Assembly (NCBI GenBank): GCA_003260075.1
Contig: QLIY01000246.1
Span: 117,753 to 181,752 of the forward strand
From: Phallusia mammillata
Taxonomy: Eukaryota; Chordata; Ascidiacea; Phlebobranchia; Ascidiidae
Length of the DNA: 64,000 nt
Direction of reading: 5' to 3'
Each line of letters starts with the position of its first letter. The first letter of the stretch is position 1. The position numbers and the translations under genes were made by a program. A model generated the notes under the pieces. That model searched no databases and was not told the DNA's origin. It saw nothing but the letters and a program-made list of their open reading frames with translations. Positions 46,485 through 57,351 of this stretch are shown here, one piece after another.

Positions 46485-49400
46485 ATGAATAAATCGAAAA
46501 ATTCATTTTCTGAACATCAAAGTAAAGAGGACACATCTGTAGTGTTGAGGATTAACAGATTGAACAGCGCAGGTGCGGAACAGTTACAGAGCAATCGCCG
46601 TCCCTTGCCATCTGCAACGGTGCCACTTTCTAAATCAGCAAGCAAGTCCGAGGATAGTTTGGACAGTGGAGTCTACACTAGGTGATGTCTTTGTTTGTTC
46701 TGGATATAAAGATTTGTTTTTGTTTTAAATGGCAATAAAACATAACATGTAAAATAATGTTAAGTGATTGTAAATATAACAGCTCTTTAGCAATAAAACA
46801 GGTGTGAAGGTGTAAACCGTAAGATTATCTTTGTCCTTCCCCAAAACATTGTTTGATAAAATTCTGTATTTCTGACGGTATTGTTTATTGATGGTTTACA
46901 GACAAAAGTCAGTGGATTCAATGGACAGTTTGGAGAGCAATGACGGAAGCTTGAATGGTGAACAATCAGCAATGAATCGTGGTATGAATATTAAACATGA
47001 CATTGTATTTAATGTCTGGATGCTTGCATCATCTCTCTTGACATTCCAGGAAATATTTGTTTCCCAGCAGCCTTGCTGTACGAGGATTTGCAAGATAAAT
47101 ATGTAAAAAAATAGGCAGCTTTTATCAACGGAAAAACAAATACAAACAAAATCTTGAAAAAAAAAGTCTTGTGAAAGTTAACATGCAAACACTGGCTTTG
47201 ATCTTTTTGCTCATAATATTTAAAACTGTGCACTGCGTACCAAAGTCTTGAAACTTATTTGTGTTTAAAGTAACTGTCGAAATATATCCAGGCGGCCTTT
47301 CCCCTTCAGAGGAAGCTCTACCCTCGATGCCATCGCAATATGAAGGGGGGGGGGGTTGCGTACCAAAGTCTTGAAACTTATTTGTGTTTAAAGTAACTGT
47401 CGATATATATCCAGGCGGCGTTTCCCCTTCAGAGGAAGCTCTACCCTCGATGCCATCGCAATATGAAGATTATCTGCGGGAATGTCAGGATATTCGACAG
47501 AGCATCATAGTTGTACCCGACGACGACAAGCAATCAGTTTCAAGGACTGATTCTGGAGGTAAGTTATACCTGTCTTCAGTGGTGGGATTAAATATTTTTG
47601 TCAGCCGGTTCTATGACAAAAGTCATATTTTTCAGCTGGTTCTGTTACAAAAAGTCCATTGACGGGGGGGGGGTATATATACCTGTCTTCAGTGGTGGGA
47701 TTAAATATTTTTGTCAGCCAGTTCTATCACAAAAGTCATATTTTTCAGCTGGTTCTGTTACAAAAAGTCCATTGACACTAACGGGTTCACTGATCTCATA
47801 AAATTTCGTCAGATGGTTCTATATAACCGGCTGAATCCCACCACTGCCTGTCTTCACAACTTTGTGGGGAAACCCATGGTTTGTAACAATTGTAAGAAAT
47901 GTTTGCAGATGACCAGGATGACGACAATGAAGCAGATTGGTTGAGACTCGCTGGTTTGTCTGATTTGGTTGTGAACGCACCAAACACACAAACGGGACAA
48001 TCTAAAGTCTCATCTCGAATATCCACTGAAAGTTTGTCGTCCATGACAGTGTTATCCACGTTAACAAGACCGCAGAGGGAAGCAGTGCTGAGAAGAATCA
48101 CATCGTTCAACCGAGCACAGGTTTGCCCTCTCTGCATTGTTTGTGAAATATTTTTATGTCTGGTTGTTGTGTTTGCACAGAAAAGTCGAAAACGACCAAA
48201 ACCTGCTATCAGTGCAATATTTCCAACTTGTGACGTCGAATCGCCGAAATCTCCTCAAACTCCGTCACCAACATTTCCACCGGGAGATCTCAAAGTGGTG
48301 AGTCAAGTTTCAGGTTTTGTGTCAAAGTTCATTTGTTATTTGGTGGTTAACATTCTGAAATGTGTATTTTCACACAGAGTGATGATGTAAACACAAAATC
48401 AAGCAGTTTGCCTCGAGATGTTACTGGTTTCGGGGAAGGGGGATACCCACGAAGATATTCTGAAACCCCGCGGAGAGTAAAGGACGTCGATAGTCCCATC
48501 CGTAATCTCCCGCTCAGCCCAACAGAAAGCAAATCAGATTATCGGTTCAAACACAAGAAAAGTGTAGAATCCATCGTTGCAACTGAAACATCAGGAGGTG
48601 TGTTGCATGATACCATCTGTTCTGTATTCAGCATTAAAATGTGTTATCTTGATTTATCATTGTTATGTTGTAGATTGGCCAGTTTCCATTTAAAGTTGAC
48701 ACATAAAAACGTTTAAAACGCTTAACAAGTGTTGTCTAAATGGCACCAACATTTCCGAGTTGGAACTTCAGGAACATACTTAGTCACGACTCACAAAAAA
48801 AATGTAAACTTAAAAAATTGATTTATACTTATACTTATACTGTACTATGTTAATTTGAAACAAGTGGACACAACGCAAAACTGCTTTTTTGGTTGCTGGC
48901 AAGAAAACATTTGTGTTGCAGCGTGATGATGTTGTTTTTTCTTTTCACTTTGTTGGCAAATTAAGACAAAAATATCCCTGTTGGTCTACAATGATAGTTT
49001 GCATGATAATACTTGTTAGCTGTGTCATAAGATGATTTGTCCCTATATGTGTAGTTGTGCATTTTTTCCTTGTTTTCTTAGTGCCTGGTGTAGAAATGTT
49101 GCAGGGGACAAGTTTGGGTAATGAGCCTGGTTTTGTTTCATCGTCACGCATGACTACCCACAATAACTTCACCTCTCTGCCTGACCTTAGCGTTATTGAA
49201 AGTAGCCAAACACACGACAGTGAGTTGTCCAACTCAGACAACAAATTATCCCCCTCCCCTGTCAAGCGCAACACAAACAGAAATGTGAAAGCACTCAGTG
49301 ATATCCCACCATCTGCAATGTCAAGTCCACCGAGCAGCCCAGCCCGGCTCAAGTTACAGGTCACAAGTTCATCGCATGCAACTGTCGGTGACAACACATT

Positions 49401-52400
49401 TACATTTGTTCTGTCTCCGTCAACAAGAAGCGAAACCCCAACAACATCTCGACCCTTTGTTCCGACGCGACACTCTGCGCCCCCCACAACTTTGGCCAAT
49501 GCATCGGTTGACGACGGGAGATACCCCGCCTCTCCACAGCGAAGCCGGTTTTACCTCAGTCCACACTTTCCAATATCAGTCCGAAGAAGATCACCAACAT
49601 CTTCCCCGTCCAAGATAAGTCGAGACAGCAAACTTTCTCCGTTGCACAAAGTTACAGGAATGACATTTTCAAGTTTGAAATCTTCACCAAGTCGCAGTGG
49701 ATCGTACCAACTTCACACTTCCCCCACCCGGAGGTCAAACCGTCGATCCTTAAGACGAGCTCGTTCACTCAAGACAGGAAGGGATGTTGTCCATTCTGTC
49801 AGTCTGGTGTCTGTCAAACCAACGCAGCAAGACAAAATGAGTTCGTCAAGTTGATTGCATCACAGTTTGTCTCTTAAACTCTGTCACTTATGATTTTGGC
49901 ATCTCCACAAATGCTGTCTCATTGTCACGCAAAACTGAGTCCAATAAAGAAAAATAATTTATTTTATTTCTTAAGTTTAAGGTGAAATCTGCAATTTCAA
50001 CTCCTGCTTAATCCACAAGCACACACATGTGCATGAACAGATATCTCATAAAACATCTGCAATGCAACATGTTTGTAACCGAAGCACTATTTTGTTTCCA
50101 CTAACAATGGTTTATTATTTACTTTTCAAAATAAAATCTTTTACATGATTTTAGTGAAAAGAAACTGCGGTGACGACGAATCCACTCATTTATTGGCAAT
50201 TATTTAATAATCCATGGATCTGTCGCATCTTTAGTTTCCACTGCAAAGACTGTTATTAGGCAGAAATTATTTTTAGGTATTGAGACCCTGAGCATTCATC
50301 CGAAGCGACTGGATGATTCACGTCAGTGGACGTCGGGCAGAGAGACAGCAAATTTACAAGATGATGTTGTAAAAGATGTAAGTTGTCACCAGTTGGTCTC
50401 ATATTTAATGTTACTTGCCCTCCAGCTTATAAAAATTATATCTACACAAAATTTTCACAAACTTATTAAATTTACAAATGTTCTGTTTGTACAAATCACA
50501 TCACATTGAAATTTGTCTGTGTGGAACTGTGATGTCACAGATTTATGGCAATGTATAAATCCATGCACTATTGCCCAGGTGGAATTGTGTGGAACGAAAC
50601 TCATCTGTTGCATTGCTATGTCGCTCAAATAATATAATATACAGTTTTGTGTTTGAATTTATTTCAGTTGCTGCAAGGGAAATAACCTAATAATATTTAT
50701 TTCAACAAAAAGTTTAGTTTTCATTTGATTGAAAGTGATCGAAAATAGTGTCTTGCAAGCTTCCAAAAAATATTTCTGTTGTTTATCCTCAATCACATAT
50801 ATTGATGTACATGTGTTATGGATTAATATTCTGTTGATAAAGTAGTGTCATATTTTCAGGACAAATCTATGAGTTACAGTGGAACTGCTGATCAAGCAAA
50901 CTTGCCAAACTTTTCACTCGTTAAAGACCGGCTTGGAATCACAACAATTAGGTTTGTGAAATAAAAATGATGTCATGAATACTTTTCACTCCATGCAAGA
51001 CAAACAGTCGAAAAATTAACATTTCATAAAAAACAATATACATGTTTTAAACAAATCTTAGCATTTATACGAGCCATGACATATCACATGCCATATTTCA
51101 ACAGCTAAAACAGATTGTTTCTGGCAATAAACTACTTTAAGCATCTCATAACAGCTCAGGTCTAGGTTTACGTTTACTTGTAGCAGGGATTTGACTTGTA
51201 ATCGTTATGAGACAAAATAAGTATTTTATTTCCAGTAAATAAGACAAAATAAAGAATCAAGTCAAAAACAAGGACAAATCTTAGAAATAAGGGCGATATG
51301 GCAACCATGGTTATAAGTCAGGCTAATCTATTCAGGTCAAATTCAAGCCTGACCTCGCATTCTGTGTCTGTAATTTCCCAGCTAGTTGCTAGAATTTCAG
51401 GCTCGCTTACAACTCTGTCTCTGCATATTTGGCGAATGATTTCATATTTTTAAATGTGTAAATGTCAATGTTTTTTTTCGTATAGCACCATGTTCATGTA
51501 GCATGGCACTAGTCACATTCAGTGTTATTTACCCTGATGAAGACGACCTGTATAGGGGGGGGGGGGTGTAAATGTCAATGTTTTTTTCGTATAGCACCAT
51601 GTTCATGTAGCATGGTACTAGTCGCATTCAGTGTTATTTACCCTGATGAAGACGACCTGTATAGGACGTCGAAACGCCAGAATAAAATTACATTTGCCAG
51701 AAGAGCTCTACAAACTTGATATTATGCCTGGCAGCAATAGGTTATATATGTTCATGTAGGCTGTTGATATGTTGTGTTGTTATTTTAGTGACCTGTCGCA
51801 AGTTGACATGCGTAAAGTGCAGAGCTTGGCATTGATCGAACTCACTGCTTTGTTTGACCTTCGGGGAATCGACCTCAAGAGGAAAAAGCCTCCAAAAAAT
51901 AAAGTGAAAGGTGAAGGTCTGACCTTGTAAATGTCAAGTACATATTATCACTAACTGTGAATGAATGGAAGTGAAAATATGTTAGTGGATCAGGTTTGGC
52001 ACAGTGGTTGACGTTAGCAGCTACAAGCAGAATTGTTTTTGTTTAAAATCAGGTTTTAGTAAGATTTATTTTGTTCAGAATTGGGAGTTTTTGGCGTTTC
52101 CCTTTCAACTCTTGTGGAGTGGGATCAGAAAAGATTGAACAATCCCTCGATCAGAGTTCCTCTATTGCTCCGGGAAATAATCTCATTTCTTGAGGAAAAT
52201 GCTTTGCAAGATGAAGGAATTTTGAGAAAATCCGGATCATCTGCGAGGATTAAAAGCTTAAAGCAGGTTGGTGTTAATTAAGTGTCCAAGCAAATTATTA
52301 TCAAGCAATTACATGCAGAAAGTTTATTTGCTCTATAATCCAAGTTATGATACCACTGAAAAAAAGGAATGAATGATTTATAACAAGTTGTAAGATTGTA

Positions 52401-55400
52401 TTAATTAGTTATTATATGTATTGCACTTATACCAATAATTCCAGGATTAAATATGGTGTCTGTTCATATCGTAACAGTTATTACATGTTCTATTCCTTTC
52501 TGCAATTTCCACATTCGTATACAAGCCCATGCTCCAGTTACATCTGTCCAAGTCTTAATTGAATTTTTTATGACAAAAATCTAACAAGCAGGCTAGTGGC
52601 ATATAACAGGGGTGGCCAAACTGCGGCTCCCGAGCCGCATGCGACTCTTTGAGCATTTGATTTCGGCTCTTTAAAGTGTAACATGTATTTCCCATCTTGC
52701 TGAGTTATTTAAGATTATAAAACAATGCGTTCTATCACGTATTAACAATAGACTGACTGTTTGTCATAACCAATGTACATTCCGAAAACCGAAAAGAACA
52801 TTACTGTACATAAGCGTGCTGGCTTGTGCATTGTGGTCAAATATATTATCAGATTGAAGCTGTAAGTCAGGGCTGACATTAAAAGCATTTTACATTTNCC
52901 TGATGAAGGTGTTTCGTATGGGACATCGAAACGTTGGCATATTACAATAAAAAACTGCCGGAAGAGCTAAAAATTCTGTTAATACGTTATGCCTGGCAGC
53001 AACAGTGTATTCAGGAAAATGTAACTTTTAAAACAGAATGGTAGGAGGAGTTTCCATTCATTGACAGTGGAGGTTAATCTGTGTGTCTCATTTGTCCAGC
53101 TTCACTCAATCATTACAAAATTAGTAACTTGAAACGTCATTACAAAGCTAAACACAAAATCTTTCAGCCTAATCTCAAACATCATATCAGCCAAGTGCGG
53201 CTCTTTTAAAACTAAGTTTTGTGATATGCGGCTCGAGCTTGAAGCAGGTCTGACCACCCCTGGCATATAAGGTTGCCACCCCCAGCCTTACACAATGAAA
53301 GTTGCAGCTACTGCTAACCTACAAAGTGACTGGTCTCACAATTTTGTTGTTGCTGTTTAGAACATGGAGTTGAGGTACGGATTCAGCAACACAGCCTCAG
53401 ATGCAGTTCCCCCTCCCCAAGCTCAGATGTGGGCTGAAGCGCACCCAAACGATGTTGCTGCTATTTTGAAACAATTTCTACGTGAACTGCCAGATCCATT
53501 ACTTACTTCTGAATACATCGAGGCTTTTCAGTCATGTGGACGTAAGTCATTTAAATCTCATAGAAATGTCGAAGTTTAAAAAAATGAAATTGAGCAGTTT
53601 TTACAATAACGTGAAATTGGTTTGTATATTGCAAGAAATGTGTGCATTGTTTTACCACTTGAGTTGTGTGATATTATTCTCAAACTTACACAGCTAGGAT
53701 TTTTAATATTTCCTGGTTAGCAGGATATTAAAATGTCAGTTGGAAGCAATCGTTATGATCATTCCAACCCAGCCAGATTTCTATTAATAACTGACCTCAG
53801 TGTGTGAAGCATTTCACCTCATTCCTGCACAAAAAGAGTAAAAATATTTGAACCCTTTATTGACTTTGCTAATCTGTGTTAAAAACAATTCCAAACCATT
53901 TCTCAAACTGGTTTAACAAACAAATTGTTATATTTAAACTCGAAAGTTGTTGTTTATTCTTGTTTGTTGAGGGAATTCTCTTTTTTACAAAATATTAACC
54001 CATCTAAATTTTAACTAGTGTGCAATATATTTTCATGGCATATTGTGGCTGCATCAAAATGGTTTCATTCAGTTTGTTATTAGTTGTGTAAACACAAACT
54101 ACAAATAACCTGTGGTTGTAGTGATATCGGACAGGAAGGAACAGTTACAAGCTCTCAACCTTTTGATAATTCTGCTCAACCAAGTGCATCGAGACTCACT
54201 CAAACTTCTACTAAAGTTTCTTGAACATGTCGTCAGTTTTGAGAAAGTTAACAAAATGTCGCTGAACAATGTGGCGATGATCACTGCTCCAAACTTGTTC
54301 ATGGGAAGAAAGCAAAGCAAGGTCAGTACAAGGTCAAAACACAAACATCATATCACCACTTGTAGAGCAAACCAAAATATAATTAAATCCAAGTGTTTAT
54401 CGTGCACTGTACTAGTCGCTTTCAGTGTTATTTACTCTGATGAAGGCAACCTGCATAGGACGTCGAAACATCGGCTAAAATATATTTGCCAGCTCTATAA
54501 AGTTGATATTATGCCTGGCAGCAATAGCTTATATATGTTAAATTAAAATGTTTAATTTTCTGATCTGAAATTTAACTTTATTTTTTAAACTTGTTTTTCA
54601 GAAGGAAAGTAGTTCAACGTCACAAGACTTAAAACATGCTGCAGGAACTTCGAATATTGTCAGAATGTTGATCAAGTACAACAAACTACTGTGGACCGTC
54701 CCTGCATTCATGTTAACCCAGGTGAAGGTTGTTATAGGAATTGATTGGCAGCAAAACTACGTGTGTGAGCTGTATGCTGGTTTACACACAAGTTTGAATG
54801 ATCAATAATTTCCTATTAGCTGTTCGTTTAACATTCAAGTGATTTAAACTGCTTCAAGCTTCATTTGATTTGAAATAAGTTATATCATTGAAAACTGGAC
54901 AAAAATGTAACAATCTGTCGGTTTGGTGAATTTACTCCATGAAGGTTTAAAGTATGTTGAATATTAGTGGCATGTTTGCTACTTCAGTGGTCGTTTAATG
55001 CATCAGTCGCGTTGCCAAAACAACCTTAGCGACTGCCAGCCAGTTTATGCTTTGTGACGAACGTGTGTGACGTCATAAAGCATCGCGCGCGCCTGCAACA
55101 TCGGTCGTTGTGTGACACAGAGCTCGTTGCACTGACACGCTGTTCTCTCGCAGGTGCGTCACATGAACAGAGCGGAGTCGAGCAGCAAGAAAGTTTCCAA
55201 TCAGAAGGAAAAGGTTCGATGTCTGGATTTCATCTTAAATTCTATTTTTAGAGCATTTGTAAAATTGAGTATCAACTTGTCGCATTGTTCGGCACCGATC
55301 ATACCCTAATTTCTGTTCGGCTTAAAATCTCACTGCTTTAACCACTTACAAACCTGGCTGCTACTGTGTGATTACGTCACCCATGTAATACGTCATTGTA

Positions 55401-56392
55401 CCCCGGTAATAATGTAAGCCGCCCGAACAAATGTATTCTCTGCAACAATTCGTTACAAGGAGCGTCCTGTACACCGGAAGTGACGTATGTTACTGTATAG
55501 TGACGAAACATTTCAGCTTTCGCTTTTTTGCACCAATCACCTGTTCGCTTTCGCCGAGTTGGCTTCACTTGTTTCTGGCTTCTGCTGTTTTTTGCGCAAA
55601 ACTTGATTACAATTCTCTGTTTCAGCACAAAATCAAGTTTTTTCCCGTCAAAACGAAAGACCCGAACAAAAAACTCAACCTCTCAATCACACATCAACCC
55701 TTTGACGTAAGTACTCCTTTATGACGTAATGCTTACGTCACAGCTGTGTCAGGTTGAAATTTCTTGTCACAGATTGAAACGCCGAAAGGGGTCATCCGGG
55801 TTCAAGCTCCCGATATGATTATGACGTCAATGGCTGTTCAAATGGACGCTGCCCTCACAGCTGGTGACGTCATCGCTAGATTTCAACGGCAGTGCGAAAG
55901 AATGTGAGAATTAAATGTTGTTACGCCCAGTGGTGGGATTCAGCCTCTACGCACCGGTTCTATAGAACCGTCTCACGAATTTTTATGAGATCAGCGAACC
56001 GGTTAACATTACTGGTTACTGTCAATAGACTTTTTGTAACAGAACCGGCTGAAAAATATGACTTTGTGATAGAGATGGCTGAAAAATATGACTTTTGTGA
56101 TAGAGATGGCTGAAAAATATGACTTTTGTGATAGAGATGGCTGAAAAATACGACTTGTGTGATAGAACCGGCTGACAAAAATTGAATCCTACCACTTGTT
56201 ACGCTTAAATTCGATGAAACAAATGGTAAATTTTTCCCCAGAAACCCGTCGATCGAGATCAACAACTCGACTCACGCTTTGTTCGAGGTCGGCGGAAACA
56301 TCAACGAACGATGTCTGCATCCTGAGACGAATATGAGTGCACTCATGCGTGTCAACCCAGACACGTCATGGTTCATTAAACCCAGGACTTGA
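46485..56392 (+). CDS. ARHGAP18: Rho GTPase-activating protein, ARHGAP18/28/40 group
   Basis: Speeds GTP hydrolysis by Rho-family GTPases; ARHGAP18 limits RhoA at the cell cortex. Exons: 46485-46681, 46902-46981, 47415-47558, 47909-48120, 48181-48297, 48378-48597, 49082-49849 (end uncertain), 50277-50377, 50860-50951, 51789-51910, 52079-52266, 53361-53541, 54122-54321, 54602-54721, 55154-55213, 55626-55706, 55773-55903 and 56242-56392. Phases agree, giving about 1,050 residues, longer than human ARHGAP18 (663) because of a Ser/Pro-rich exon at 49082. Family marks: STLTRPQREAVLRR; LALIELTALFD; the RhoGAP domain with DEGILRKSG (arginine finger), RELPDPLL and MITAPNLFMG; then the C-terminal GVIRVQAPDM and the FEVGGNINERCL ubiquitin-like module. 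Exon 3 is present twice around the G run at 47345 (first copy truncated). Orthology to 18, 28 or 40 singly is not decided. Confidence 0.92.
47577..47846. mobile_element. hAT-like element in ARHGAP intron 3, split by a G-run duplication
   Basis: Starts CAGTGGTGGGATTAAATATT and ends GCTGAATCCCACCACTG. Flanked by CCTGTCTT at 47569-47576 and 47847-47854. The G run at 47664-47673 and a second copy of the left half lie inside it, so the genuine element is about 110 bases shorter. Confidence 0.88.
49943..49948 (+). promoter_or_regulatory. Candidate intronic poly(A) signal in ARHGAP
   Basis: AATAAA stands about 90 bases after the stop TGA at 49852-49854, which follows if the long exon is not spliced at the weak donor GTTGAT (49850). 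Use of it would end the mRNA before the RhoGAP domain. Confidence 0.45.
51512..51745 (+). mobile_element. SINE-like repeat copy, duplicated across a G run
   Basis: Left copy is cut at AGACGACCTGTATA by the G run at 51555. The right copy is complete: CCTGATGAAGACGACCTGTA, TAGGACGTCGAAACGCCAG, then CATTTGCCAGAAGAGCTC and TTATGCCTGGCAGCAATAG. In ARHGAP intron 9. Confidence 0.85.
52607..53262 (+). mobile_element. hAT element remnant with BED-type zinc finger fragment
   Basis: Starts CAGGGGTGGCCAAACTGCGG and ends GGTCTGACCACCCCTG. Flanked by the perfect 8-bp duplication GCATATAA (52599-52606 and 53263-53270). Around 53080-53165 it encodes VCLICPASLNHYKISNLKRH followed by YKAKHKIF, a BED-type zinc finger (C-x2-C, H-x4-H) as at the N-terminus of hAT transposases. 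A variant SINE-like copy (52898-53010) is nested inside. The rest of the transposase is missing. Confidence 0.9.
54402..54540 (+). mobile_element. SINE-like dispersed repeat copy
   Basis: GTGTTATTTACTCTGATGAA, then GGCAACCTGCATAGGACGTC, GAAACATCGG and TTATGCCTGGCAGCAATAG. In ARHGAP intron 13. Confidence 0.8.
55928..56197. mobile_element. hAT-like element with internal 31-bp repeats, last ARHGAP intron
   Basis: Starts CAGTGGTGGGATTCAGCC and ends AATTGAATCCTACCACTT. Flanks GTTACGCC and GTTACGCT resemble an 8-bp duplication. About four copies of a unit with GATAGAGATGGCTGAAAAAT lie in its right half (56060-56170). Confidence 0.8.
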
Positions 56393-57351
56393 TTTTTTAC
56401 AAAATGATTTTATGATTACTTTATCGAGCGTCCCCTTGAGGCCGTTGTTTTTTCCTTCAGCCAATCAGCATGTGATGACGTTGAGAGCAAATTATTTTAC
56501 GTCGATATCGCCTACGTCACCAACCTTGCCGATGACGTCAGCTGTTTCCAAGCAACGCGCGTTTTTACCTCGTTTCCACATTTACAGAAGCATTTCCCTC
56601 GCGATCGAGATTGTTACGTCATATTGACGATGTTTGCTCGCTTTGTTTGATCGCCATCCGAGATAATTTGTCGCTTTGTTTGAAATTAGGATCCACGAAT
56701 ATTTGCCGAATGTCTTCCAACAACTTTTGCACAAGTTTCTTCGCGATAACTTCACATCGATTGGTTCCATTCCTTGCATAGAAATCTTAACGCTGTGTTT
56801 TATTTTTTTCAATAATGGGCGGTCTATCGCCACCCGGCGGATGCGGTCAGCGCTGTAAACCACCACCTGAGGGCGCTACGAATCAGACTTTCAATTCAGT
56901 AACATCGGAATAACGTTTCATCCCAACAGTTTTGTCTCAACCAAGTGAAGGTTATTTTAGCCATTTAATTTTTCGGTGTCAGCCATAAAACTTTGGTACA
57001 AATAAGTTTTTGAAAATATTTACAATGCGCCCCGTCGCCATAGCAACAAGAGAACGAAGCGCTTTGCATCCTGCTTTGAACTCGCAACATTAAGTACACA
57101 AATGTGATAAATGTATCGCCATCTTGCCGCGCTTGTTCTTCAAACTATCGCGTTTTATTTGCGAGCTCCATCTGCGTTCGCCTCAAATAAACCAAATGGC
57201 TGCGTAGTAAGGGGAAACACCGAGTATGAGAGGAATTTTATTGCGTCACTCAACATTATCAGTTAGCAGAGTTTCAAATTCCCTAAACAGGTTTCAGCAG
57301 CAGGAACGACGCTGGGGTTTGCACAACTATCGCCAAATACACCATGCAATG
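56393..57351. other. Intergenic region between convergent ARHGAP and PSMD13
   Basis: 3' regions of both genes. No coding sequence I can support. AATAAA occurs near 57187 on the plus strand. Several TACGTCA and TGACGTCA words lie at 56470-56630. Confidence 0.45.

Noticed and set aside
49298-49618. 106-residue frame inside the ARHGAP Ser/Pro-rich exon
   Set aside because: Alternative frame of a real exon; the phase-consistent frame continues from the preceding exon.
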